Assembly: GCA_023484645.1 (NCBI GenBank)
Contig: JAMCZZ010000006.1
Span: forward strand, 1 to 9,797
Length of the DNA: 9,797 nucleotides
Reading direction: 5' to 3'
Source of the DNA: Patescibacteria group bacterium
GTDB lineage: Bacteria; Patescibacteria; UBA1384; XYA2-FULL-43-10; 1-14-0-10-43-13
The notes under the pieces are model-generated. The model was not told the origin of the DNA. It ran no database searches and saw only the letters and a list, made by a program, of their open reading frames with translations. A program made the translations under genes and the position numbers. Positions 3,402 through 9,580 of the stretch are shown one piece after another (within the stretch, counting starts at the first letter, position 1; each line of letters starts with the position of its first letter).

Positions 3402-5663
3402 TTATATAACAAGAAAACGTTTTTTTCGCCTCAGAATAATGAAAAGAAGAACCAAGATGACTGCTCCCATTCCGCCTATCACAATCAACACTTTAGGTGA
3501 AGAGAATCCATTTGTTAGCTGAATTTGCATGGTCAGTTGAATATTTTTATTATCCCCGGTTACATTAATTGCCTGGCCTCCGCCATTGTACCCATTAAAG
3601 CTAAGGAAAACTTGATGCTTACCCCCTGCTACCCCGCTGAAATGGGCAATGCCATCCTGGTTAGTGATTGATTCTGTGGGTGTTGAGTGGAGGGTAACTT
3701 TGACTCCCGAAAGAGGAGCACCGCTATCAGCCAAAACCTTCACATCCAAGTTATAACCTGGTTTTTCGTAACTTGGTTTTTTAGGAGCTTCTTCGGGAAA
3801 AAGTTTAGCAATTTCTTCCGGTGCAATTTTTGATGTATCAATATTGAGTTTCCAACCTACTGTAAGATCCGGGGAGTTTTCCAAGCTGGGGTACTCTTTT
3901 TTATTTTGGGCAATAATGTCAGTGAATTTCGCTCCTTGTCCAAAGAAGTTAGTAGCTATGGACCAAAGATTATCACCCTGCTGAACTACATAAGAAATAA
4001 AATTTGGTTTGGAAGTAATTTCTGACTTTTTAACTTCAATTTTTTTATCCACCACATTTCCCACCACTGGGATCTGGGAAACGGTTTGGGCGGTTATTCT
4101 AAGATTAACCTTAGCCGGGGTTTCAGGAGTCTGGTTAGTTTGGTTTATAGTTTTTTGTCCACCTCCGGTTGTAGTCGAGGCTGTTTTGGAAAAACCTCCA
4201 CCATTGCAGCCATTGACTGCTTGAACTTTAAAATAGTAAGTCGTATTGGGGGCTAAATTATTGATGGTACGCTCTAAAGTCCACAGAGATCCTTGGTAAT
4301 CAAATTTATCACCATAAGAAGAAGCGTCTGGATTTAAGCCATAAGAAATTTGATATCCGCTTGCACCAGTTACTGTTGTAAAGTGCAAAGTTGCCTTATC
4401 TTCTGCGGCATCAATTTGAAATAGATCTAGTATGCCAATAGGTGCACTATCATTACAGGAAGGAGCACTGACGGTGCCGGTTGATGAAGAGGAAGAACTA
4501 CTTGAAGAAGAGGTTGGAGTCGGGGTGGGTGTTGGAGCAACATATGTTTCCTGGTCAGCCGCAGATATAAATGTAGACGGCGAGTTTTGGTTATTGTATT
4601 CGGTAGTAATCCAGCCAGCAGATCGCGCAGTAGAAGAAAGGTTCACTTCATCTATTACACCGTTCCCATAATCAAGATTACCAGCACTGCCATCATTTTG
4701 ATGCCTCGAACCGAAGAAAAGCGGAACCGTATCAGCCACACCAAGCGGCACTGTCGCCGTACCGCCGGAAGAACCATCAACCCAAAGCTGAAGAGTTGTC
4801 CCATCATATGTTCCAACAACATGGTGCCAACCATTGGTAATAGCTGTCTGGATATCAGGTGCCGGAGTATCGTGTCCACCCCTGGTAAACACCAAATCAC
4901 CATTAGCCGCTCTATAAAAAAACCAGCCTTTGGCTGTATTCCAAAGTTCTTTGGCCAAAAAAACGTTCCAATTGACACCGTAAGTGCTCGTATTAACCCA
5001 AAAATCAGCTGTAAATTGAGCTGGATTGAGTGTAGATCCATTTCCAACGCTGATATAATTGCTGGTTCCGTTAAAACTCTCGGCACTACCAATCTGTCCC
5101 GATGAAGTGACAGTCGGCTGGTTGGCGGTATTGGTGCTATTGTTGGAGTTTGAAGTTGAATCTTTGTAATCACCTGCAGCACCGCTTCCCGTTTCCTTCA
5201 AGTGCCACACTCCGGCGAAATTGTTTGTCCACACATTCTGGCTTCCATAAGTAGAGTTGGCAGCCGGTTCTGTAGCAGAAGAGTTGCCATAGTACACGTA
5301 GATCACCGTATCCGTAGTGTAAGATAAGGTTGGAATTTTAACCCACGCCACAAGAGCACCTGATGAATAAGATTCAATTTCTCTTGGCAATTGGGTCGTT
5401 CCGTCAGAGCTGGTAAATCGTATGTCCGTCCCATTGGTATTTATATTCGATAAGCCAGTAAGCGAAATCAAAACCGGAAAATTTGATTCATCTTCCAAAC
5501 CTCCTCCAACCTTGGTGTAATCAATAGTTATCTTTCTTCTATAACTCCAGCTTGCGTCAAGCCAATCAGCACTAGCCAATGCCTTTTGCGTAATCGGTGT
5601 GCTGAAAAATCCCAAAACAATGATGAGAATAAACAGTATTCTTAATTTAGATACTAAAAACAT
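3402..5663 (-). CDS. Secreted multidomain wall protein: DUF2341-LamG-FN3-LysM-TM
   Basis: A 753-residue surface protein. In order: signal peptide (1-31, ending ALASA); DUF2341 (about 34-128, DWLDASWSYRRKITIDYT...VYVYYGN); a concanavalin/LamG-like fold (145-345, GVWHLKE...FNGTSNYISVG...WVDGSSG); a Pro-Thr and ten-serine linker (376-394); a fibronectin type III domain (405-498, ending NTTYYFKVQAVNG); LysM (556-608, YVVQQGDNLWSIATNFFG); a carboxypeptidase-regulatory-like beta domain (637-713, GVKVTLHS...NQDGIAHFSGV); one membrane helix (724-745) and a basic tail RRKKR. LysM binds peptidoglycan, LamG usually glycans; the tail anchors it in the membrane, so a role in envelope attachment or adhesion is inferred. 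AGGA (5674-5671) lies 8 nt before ATG 5663. The start region is duplicated inverted at 5863-5889. Confidence 0.9.
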   Translation of the reverse strand: MFLVSKLRILFILIIVLGFFSTPITQKALASADWLDASWSYRRKITIDYTKVGGGLEDESNFPVLISLTGLSNINTNGTDIRFTSSDGTTQLPREIESYSSGALVAWVKIPTLSYTTDTVIYVYYGNSSATEPAANSTYGSQNVWTNNFAGVWHLKETGSGAAGDYKDSTSNSNNSTNTANQPTVTSSGQIGSAESFNGTSNYISVGNGSTLNPAQFTADFWVNTSTYGVNWNVFLAKELWNTAKGWFFYRAANGDLVFTRGGHDTPAPDIQTAITNGWHHVVGTYDGTTLQLWVDGSSGGTATVPLGVADTVPLFFGSRHQNDGSAGNLDYGNGVIDEVNLSSTARSAGWITTEYNNQNSPSTFISAADQETYVAPTPTPTPTSSSSSSSSSSTGTVSAPSCNDSAPIGILDLFQIDAAEDKATLHFTTVTGASGYQISYGLNPDASSYGDKFDYQGSLWTLERTINNLAPNTTYYFKVQAVNGCNGGGFSKTASTTTGGGQKTINQTNQTPETPAKVNLRITAQTVSQIPVVGNVVDKKIEVKKSEITSKPNFISYVVQQGDNLWSIATNFFGQGAKFTDIIAQNKKEYPSLENSPDLTVGWKLNIDTSKIAPEEIAKLFPEEAPKKPSYEKPGYNLDVKVLADSGAPLSGVKVTLHSTPTESITNQDGIAHFSGVAGGKHQVFLSFNGYNGGGQAINVTGDNKNIQLTMQIQLTNGFSSPKVLIVIGGMGAVILVLLFIILRRKKRFLVI

Positions 5664-5720
5664 ATCTTAATTCCTAAAACTTCGCCTACTCTTATTGAAG
5701 CAATTTTTTAGTAGAAATTC

Positions 5721-5748
5721 AATATATTTTACTATTTTTTCTTTACAA
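5721..5748 (-). promoter_or_regulatory. Candidate promoter for the wall-protein gene
   Basis: TTGTAA (5748-5743) and TATATT (5726-5721) are 16 nt apart on the minus strand. Transcription would start about 50 nt before ATG 5663. It lies inside the segment bounded by the 27-bp inverted repeat. Confidence 0.4.
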
Positions 5749-5751
5749 AGT

Positions 5752-5780
5752 CTTACCGTTTTCTAGGTCAGTTTTAATAT
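5752..5780 (+). promoter_or_regulatory. Weak candidate promoter for the tiny ORFs
   Basis: TAATAT (5775-5780) is a fair -10 box; CTTACC 17 nt upstream is a poor -35. Transcription would start near 5787, about 20 nt before the Shine-Dalgarno of the ORF at 5822. It also lies within the possible invertible segment. Confidence 0.25.
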
Positions 5781-5821
5781 GAAGATGGTTAAATATACAA
5801 GAAAATGGAGGTGAGTAAATT

Positions 5822-5878
5822 ATGGCAAAAGGTCAAATGAAAAAGGGCCGAAAAACCGGGCAAAGTTTTAGGAATTAA
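5822..5878 (+). CDS. Tiny basic ORF, 18 residues
   Basis: ATG 5822 follows GGAGGTGA (5807-5814) with 7-nt spacing, among the strongest Shine-Dalgarno sites in the window, and reads MAKGQMKKGRKTGQSFRN before TAA. It is Lys/Gly/Arg-rich and would bind nucleic acid or act as a leader peptide; I do not recognise it. Its last five codons and stop fall in the inverted-repeat arm that also starts the next ORF, in the same frame, 3 nt further. Because both arms are identical, inversion would place this ORF intact in front of the wall-protein gene. The Shine-Dalgarno is the main evidence that it is translated. Confidence 0.5.
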   Translation: MAKGQMKKGRKTGQSFRN

Positions 5879-5881
5879 GAT

Positions 5882-5929
5882 ATGTTTTTCAACCGAGGCG
5901 GAATGATGGGTGGAATGATGGGCAGGTAA
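5882..5929 (+). CDS. Tiny Gly/Met-rich ORF, 15 residues
   Basis: ATG 5882 follows AGGA (5870-5873) with 8-nt spacing and opens MFFNRGGMMGGMMGR, then TAA. A nearly exact 12-nt direct repeat encodes the GGMM units. It starts 3 nt after the preceding tiny ORF and is followed within 30 nt by a terminator-like hairpin, so the two form a miniature operon. The start region is shared with the wall protein through the 27-bp inverted repeat. Function unknown; it might be a degenerate remnant of a longer gene. Confidence 0.4.
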   Translation: MFFNRGGMMGGMMGR

Positions 5930-5955
5930 GCGCATCTCTGCCAGTCTTAGGCAAA

Positions 5956-5985
5956 AGAGCAGATAGCTTACGGGCTATCTGCTTT
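5956..5985 (+). terminator. Terminator-like hairpin after the tiny ORFs
   Basis: AGCAGATAGC (5958-5967) and GCTATCTGCT (5974-5983) form a perfect 10-bp stem with loop TTACGG, extendable by a G-T and an A-T pair. The tail TTTGGTTCTG is only moderately T-rich, so it may be a weak terminator. Confidence 0.6.
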
Positions 5986-6008
5986 GGTTCTGATAAAAAG
6001 CCCATAAT

Positions 6009-6037
6009 TTGCTTTAAGACGGATTGTATGGTATACT
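6009..6037 (+). promoter_or_regulatory. Extended -10 promoter for the helicase operon
   Basis: TTGCTT (6009-6014) and TATACT (6032-6037) are 17 nt apart, and TGG directly before TATACT gives an extended -10. Transcription would start near 6044, leaving a leader of about 185 nt before the helicase. The leader holds several small hairpins (GCTA/TAGC near 6104-6120, AGGC/GCCT at 6149-6162 followed by an A/T run, TCCACGC/GCGTGGA at 6191-6216). Long structured leaders are typical of cold-shock helicase genes. Confidence 0.7.
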
Positions 6038-6176
6038 AATATTGTTGATTTAAGAATTCGAGCTACAAAGCAATTCTTCCCTTCAAATTCTGCATATATA
6101 CGCAGCATTGCTACCAGGTTAGCGGGTTTTATCTCTTTATTAGCTCCCAGGCTTTTTGCCTAATATTTTTTCTTCA

Positions 6177-6233
6177 ATGTTTAGAAGTACTCCACGCGAA
6201 CGCATGCAAGCGTGGAACCTTCTTTTTATATGA
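6177..6233 (+). CDS. Possible 18-residue upstream ORF overlapping the helicase start
   Basis: ATG 6177 opens MFRSTPRERMQAWNLLFI, whose TGA (6231-6233) overlaps the helicase ATG (6230-6232) as ATGA. A 7-bp hairpin (TCCACGC 6191-6197 with GCGTGGA 6210-6216) lies inside it. It has no Shine-Dalgarno. If translated, it would couple helicase translation to its own; the overlap also explains how the helicase can start without a Shine-Dalgarno. Confidence 0.3.
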   Translation: MFRSTPRERMQAWNLLFI

Positions 6234-7441
6234 CGTTTACCAGATCACGAAATTTTAGGTTTAAAAAAACATCCCAAAATGGTCAATTCCAAAGACCAAG
6301 AAACTCTTCCGGCAACAGGGGCAGATTCCAAAGCCAGCTTCAAGGAGCTGATATAAACATGTTCATCAAAAAAGCTTCTCAAGTTGCAGAGCCGCTTCAA
6401 GAAACTTTCAAAACTTTCTCCGATTTTAATATTGCAGATTATTTAAAAGTAAATATTCAAAATAAAGGTTACCAAACCCCCACCCCAATACAGATTCAAG
6501 CTATTCCGGCAATTTTAGAAGGCCGGGATTTAATCGGGCTGGCTAATACCGGCACCGGTAAAACTGCTGCTTTTTTAATTCCCATTGTTAATAAAATCTT
6601 TAAAGACAAAACTCAAAAAGCTTTCATTATTACCCCAACCCGGGAACTGGCGGTTCAAATCAATGACGAGCTGAGGTCTTTGACGGAAAACATGAGCATT
6701 TATTCTGCTTTGCTGATCGGCGGGTCTAATATGCACAGACAAATTAAGGATTTAAGAAGAAATCCCGGAGTTATTATCGGCACACCGGGAAGACTTAAGG
6801 ATTTAATCGACAGAAGAGAGCTTCGCTTAAATGATTTTCAAACATTTGTTTTGGATGAAGTAGATTTAATGGTGGATATTGGGTTTATTAACGATATCAA
6901 ATACTTTCTTTCGTTTTTACCCCAAGTCCGGCAGTCGCTTTTTTTCTCCGCCACCATTTCTCCAAAAATAAAAGAAATCCTGCAATCTTTTGTCCAAAAC
7001 CCAGTGACCGTATCCCTAAAAGTACAAGATACCGCTGAAAGTGTTAACCAGGATGTGATAAGAATTCAAAATCCTGCCAAAAAGGTAGATCACCTGCATG
7101 ACCTGTTAATTCAGGATGGATTTGACAAAGTTTTGGTATTCGGCCGGACTAAACACGGAATTGAAAAACTCAATAAAGAATTAACCTTTAGGGGATTTAA
7201 AACCGGCGCCCTTCACGGCAATAAAAAACAAAGCCAAAGAAGAAGGATCCTGGAAAGCTTTAAGAATGACGAAATTCAAATACTTTTGGCCACAGATGTA
7301 GCTTCCCGGGGTTTGGATATAAACAATGTTACCCACGTTATCAATTACGACCTTCCTCAAACTTATGAAGACTATATTCACAGAATTGGCCGTACGGGCA
7401 GAGCCGGCAAAGCCGGTACTGCTTTAACGTTTATCGAATAA
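6230..7441 (+). CDS. DEAD-box ATP-dependent RNA helicase
   Basis: A 403-residue RecA-like helicase with nearly all family motifs: Q motif GYQTPTPIQIQAIP (80-93), motif I ANTGTGKT (105-112), Ia PTRELA (136-141), Ib TPGRL (185-189), motif II DEVD (209-212) in place of DEAD, III SAT (240-242), IV VLVFGRT (301-307), V ATDVASRGLDI (354-364) and VI HRIGRTGRAG (384-393). It unwinds RNA duplexes with ATP in the cytoplasm, likely in ribosome assembly or mRNA decay. A basic, Arg/Gly/Gln-rich N-terminus (1-45) is an RNA-binding tail; the protein ends right after the core, without the usual C-terminal extension. ATG 6230 is chosen over the in-frame GTG 6212, which lies in a hairpin. Start 6359 has AAGGAG upstream but would delete the tail. 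It ends TAATAG and is followed 29 nt later by the RRM gene. Confidence 0.93.
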   Translation: MTFTRSRNFRFKKTSQNGQFQRPRNSSGNRGRFQSQLQGADINMFIKKASQVAEPLQETFKTFSDFNIADYLKVNIQNKGYQTPTPIQIQAIPAILEGRDLIGLANTGTGKTAAFLIPIVNKIFKDKTQKAFIITPTRELAVQINDELRSLTENMSIYSALLIGGSNMHRQIKDLRRNPGVIIGTPGRLKDLIDRRELRLNDFQTFVLDEVDLMVDIGFINDIKYFLSFLPQVRQSLFFSATISPKIKEILQSFVQNPVTVSLKVQDTAESVNQDVIRIQNPAKKVDHLHDLLIQDGFDKVLVFGRTKHGIEKLNKELTFRGFKTGALHGNKKQSQRRRILESFKNDEIQILLATDVASRGLDINNVTHVINYDLPQTYEDYIHRIGRTGRAGKAGTALTFIE

Positions 7442-7470
7442 TAGAAATATTTTTAGAGAGGAGGATTAAA

Positions 7471-7773
7471 ATGACAAAATTATTTGTGGGTGGTCTACCC
7501 TATACAATAGACAGCCAAAAGTTAAATGAAATTTTTGCCGCTTTCGGACAAGTTATTTCTGCAAATGTCATTACTGACAAATATACTAGCCAGAGCAAAG
7601 GTTTTGGTTTTGTAGAGATGGCAGATGATACAAGCGCTAAAGAAGCTATTCAAAAATTAGACGGTTCAGACCTGGAAGGCAGAAGACTGAATGTTTCAGT
7701 AGCCAGACCAAGAGAAGAAAAACCAAATTATAGAGATAATAATAGAGATTATTATCATCGAGGAAGAAGGTAA
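7471..7773 (+). CDS. RRM-domain RNA-binding protein
   Basis: A 100-residue single-RRM protein, similar to the cold-inducible Rbp proteins of cyanobacteria. RNP2 is LFVGGL (4-9) and RNP1 is KGFGFVEM (43-50), with the aromatic residues that stack on RNA bases; the fold ends near VARP (77-80). The tail (81-100) is basic, with Arg, Asn and Tyr, ending HRGRR, which adds non-specific RNA affinity. AGGAGG sits 7-8 nt before ATG 7471. It lies in the helicase operon, so it may supply in trans the RNA-binding function that some helicases carry as a C-terminal domain (inference). The next gene begins 5 nt after its stop. Confidence 0.93.
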   Translation: MTKLFVGGLPYTIDSQKLNEIFAAFGQVISANVITDKYTSQSKGFGFVEMADDTSAKEAIQKLDGSDLEGRRLNVSVARPREEKPNYRDNNRDYYHRGRR

Positions 7774-7778
7774 ATATT

Positions 7779-8081
7779 ATGCCGGATACTAAATTGCAAC
7801 AGCCAAGTTCTCTACTAATTAAAGACGAACGAAAATTAGCTGCTTTAAAAGCCCAAAAGGCCAGAGAGTCAGCCTTTAAAATAGTAGTTAAAATAATCAG
7901 CTGGGAATCCGGAACCTTAGACAGTGCTGTAATTAAATCCGCCAATAAAATTACGGAAGAGGAATGGCTGAAGTATAAAAAGCAGCGTATGGATATAGCT
8001 ACAGCAGACAACAGAGACAAAGCTAAGGAAAAATTAACTCTAACTTATAACTCCATAAAAGCAAACGGCGGTTTTGAATAA
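7779..8081 (+). CDS. Hypothetical charged protein, 100 residues, third gene of helicase operon
   Basis: I do not recognise this protein. It is soluble, rich in Lys, Ala and Glu and mostly helical by appearance (DERKLAALKAQKARESAFKI, ITEEEWLKYKKQ, DNRDKAKEKLTL), with no cysteine and no membrane segment. ATG 7779 is preceded by GAGGAAGAAGG at the end of the RRM gene, 5 nt after that gene's stop, so it is co-translated with it. Context suggests a partner in RNA metabolism, but nothing in the sequence shows this. No clear terminator follows. Confidence 0.65.
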   Translation: MPDTKLQQPSSLLIKDERKLAALKAQKARESAFKIVVKIISWESGTLDSAVIKSANKITEEEWLKYKKQRMDIATADNRDKAKEKLTLTYNSIKANGGFE

Positions 8082-8096
8082 ATTATTACTAAGTTT

Positions 8097-8135
8097 TTAC
8101 CTATCCCTCACAACAAAATTAATTTATTTAGGTAA
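8097..8135 (+). promoter_or_regulatory. Inverted repeat covering the possible ribosome site of the DUF308 gene
   Basis: TTACCTA (8097-8103) and TAGGTAA (8129-8135) are perfect inverses. The second arm carries the only Shine-Dalgarno-like AGG before ATG 8145, so the pairing would hide it. The stem is A/T-rich and weak, with a 25-nt loop; possibly chance. Confidence 0.25.
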
Positions 8136-8144
8136 TATGTCATC

Positions 8145-8756
8145 ATGGAATCTAATAGACAGACCAATACAACTTTAGGAATACTCTTGATTGTTTTAGG
8201 CATAATAGTTTTAGGAGCGATGGTATTTACTACTTTAGCGTCAGTATTTCTTTTGGGAGTGGCTTTAATCATAGGGGGGATTTTAGAAATTGCCCATGGA
8301 TATTACCGGGAAAGGGGCGGATCCACCTTTTATAGAATTCTGGGCGGGCTCATCAACTTAGTCTTGGGAGGTATTTTAGTATTTTTCCCTGGCGCCTCTG
8401 CCATCACTCTCACCTTAATCATTTCCCTAGCCTTAGTTGTCCTTGGCATTTACCGTCTCTATGTTGGCTTTTCCTCCGTAAGGAACCGCGGATGGAATAT
8501 CGCCGGCGGGGCTTTAACTTTACTTTTCGGAGTTTTAGTTTTCCTGGGCTTACCGGCTACCGGGTTGTTTATCATCGGATTATTCCTGGGACTCCAGCTA
8601 TTAATCAGCGGAGTTACGCTCTTACTCCTTGGACCTAGCGTATCTACGGTACAAATAGAAAGAGGAGTAAGTTTTGCTCACGATATCAGAAAAGAGACCA
8701 AAAAAGACCGCTCCAAAGAGAAATCAGAAGAGAAATCCGACGGAGAAAAATACTAA
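8145..8756 (+). CDS. HdeD/DUF308-family membrane protein
   Basis: A 203-residue integral membrane protein with six predicted helices (about 10-28, 31-52, 64-81, 84-105, 118-135, 138-162) in three hairpin pairs. The repeats with GxxxLxxGxxxLxxP-type features (RILGGLINLVLGGILVFFPG, WNIAGGALTLLFGVLVFLGLP) are typical of the HdeD/DUF308 family. HdeD is linked to acid resistance in E. coli; the biochemical role of the wider family is not known. The Lys/Glu-rich tail (175-203) is cytoplasmic by the positive-inside rule and longer than usual. A weak AGG lies 12 nt before ATG 8145. It follows the helicase operon by 63 nt without a clear terminator, so it may be partly co-transcribed. Confidence 0.85.
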   Translation: MESNRQTNTTLGILLIVLGIIVLGAMVFTTLASVFLLGVALIIGGILEIAHGYYRERGGSTFYRILGGLINLVLGGILVFFPGASAITLTLIISLALVVLGIYRLYVGFSSVRNRGWNIAGGALTLLFGVLVFLGLPATGLFIIGLFLGLQLLISGVTLLLLGPSVSTVQIERGVSFAHDIRKETKKDRSKEKSEEKSDGEKY

Positions 8757-8786
8757 AGTATCCAGCAAATCAATTACTGACTTAAA

Positions 8787-8954
8787 TCAAAAGTTGCTTA
8801 ACTTATACCCTATCCAGACCCCGGCGATTGCTCCTAGGCCGCTGAACAGTACCGAGGAATAAGAAAACACTCCTGCTCCAAAAAGAACGGGTATATAACC
8901 CCCTATAATTGACCCAATAGTCATCCATATAAAGACCATCAATTTCGCAGGCAT
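8787..8954 (-). CDS. Small two-helix membrane protein, 55 residues
   Basis: ATG 8954-8952 opens a 55-residue frame ending at TGA 8789-8787. It has two hydrophobic helices: LMVFIWMTIGSIIGGYIPVL (5-24) and SVLFSGLGAIAGVWIGYKL (34-52), with a Gly-rich turn and GYKL end. This pattern (MTIG..IGGY.P.LFGA...GYKL) resembles short conserved membrane proteins seen repeatedly in Patescibacteria; no function is known to me. There is no Shine-Dalgarno, but an extended -10 box ends 6 nt before the ATG, so the mRNA would be leaderless. A TAA lies 9 nt upstream in frame, which fixes the start. The glycine and hydrophobic patterning makes chance unlikely. Confidence 0.65.
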   Translation of the reverse strand: MPAKLMVFIWMTIGSIIGGYIPVLFGAGVFSYSSVLFSGLGAIAGVWIGYKLSNF

Positions 8955-8960
8955 AATTCT

Positions 8961-8969
8961 ATATTAACA
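8961..8969 (-). promoter_or_regulatory. Extended -10 promoter for the 55-residue membrane protein
   Basis: TGTTAATAT (8969-8961) is a TGn-extended -10 (TAATAT). No good -35 is visible. It ends 6 nt before ATG 8954, implying a leaderless transcript. Confidence 0.45.
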
Positions 8970-9007
8970 GAATAACGTAAATCTTACCTTTTTATCACCT
9001 CAATTTA

Positions 9008-9036
9008 TTATTAGCTTAATACAAATGCACTATAGT
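9008..9036 (+). promoter_or_regulatory. Candidate promoter giving a leaderless Gmad2 mRNA
   Basis: TATAGT (9031-9036) is 5 of 6 to the -10 consensus, with a weak TTATTA 17 nt upstream. It ends 8 nt before ATG 9045, and no Shine-Dalgarno lies between, so the mRNA probably starts at or beside the start codon. Confidence 0.45.
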
Positions 9037-9044
9037 AAGTTTAT

Positions 9045-9575
9045 ATGAACAGAAGGCGGGGCATTTATCTAATAGTGCTGGCAATTGTCCTCGTGGGATT
9101 GCTTTTGGCTGCAGTTTTATCAAGAAGATCCGTCCAACAGGTGTTCATCCTCCAACCCACTCCTGTCCCTACCCCTGCACCCACCCCCACAGTCACACCG
9201 GTTTTTATTCCTGCCCCTACCTCCAGTCCCGCCCCGACTTTGACTTCCAATATTTCAGATCTGATTAGTATAGCCAGTCCCTTGCCTAACCAGGCAGTCA
9301 ATAGTCCCCTAACAATTTCCGGGCAAGCCAGAGGCCCCTGGTTTTTCGAAGCCGAAGCGCCGGTTCAATTGTTTGACGGAAATGGTCAGGTAATCGCCCA
9401 AGGAAGTATTCGGGCAGAAAGAAACTGGCAAACACCGGATTTTGTCCCTTTTGCCGGAGTATTAAACTTCTCCACCCCGCCTACGGATGTGGGTCAGTTA
9501 GTCTTGCAAAACGCCAATCCCTCAGGCTTACCCCAAAACAGCAGGCAAATAATCATCCCGGTGCGTTTCCGGTAA
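9045..9575 (+). CDS. Membrane-anchored Gmad2-domain protein
   Basis: A 176-residue protein with a short basic start (MNRRR), one membrane helix (about 7-25), a Pro/Thr linker of PTP/APTP units (38-67) and a Gmad2 immunoglobulin-like domain (about 72-176; ISIASPLPNQAVNSPLTISG, RGPWFFEAEAPVQLFDGNG, WQTPDFVPFAGVLNF, LVLQNANPSGLP). The domain was named from spore-germination proteins but is common in non-sporulating bacteria, including Patescibacteria, as an extracytoplasmic beta-sandwich. The topology puts the domain outside the cell, where the linker would let it reach through the wall; the ligand is unknown. The start has no Shine-Dalgarno and appears leaderless. The gene converges with the next one, 5 nt apart. 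Confidence 0.88.
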   Translation: MNRRRGIYLIVLAIVLVGLLLAAVLSRRSVQQVFILQPTPVPTPAPTPTVTPVFIPAPTSSPAPTLTSNISDLISIASPLPNQAVNSPLTISGQARGPWFFEAEAPVQLFDGNGQVIAQGSIRAERNWQTPDFVPFAGVLNFSTPPTDVGQLVLQNANPSGLPQNSRQIIIPVRFR

Positions 9576-9580
9576 GGAGC

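Larger units (their letters stand above)
5656..5889. repeat. Perfect 27-bp inverted repeat (arms 5656-5682 and 5863-5889)
   Basis: The 27 nt carrying the Shine-Dalgarno and start of the wall protein (minus 5682-5656, containing TTTTAGGAATTAAGATATG) recur exactly on the plus strand at 5863-5889, where they start a 15-residue ORF. The flanking bases differ on both sides. The 180 nt between the arms hold promoter-like sequences in both directions and a tiny ORF, so the element could be an invertible segment. Confidence 0.9.

Noticed and set aside
4655..5182. Long minus-strand ORF in another frame, and a plus-strand ORF at 4587-5105
   Set aside because: Both lie wholly inside the LamG region of the wall-protein gene, have no ribosome site and give low-complexity, non-domain proteins.
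8674..8862. 62-residue plus-strand ORF rich in Lys, Pro and Asn
   Set aside because: It overlaps the 3' end of the DUF308 gene out of frame and the antisense of the 55-residue membrane protein, with no ribosome site.
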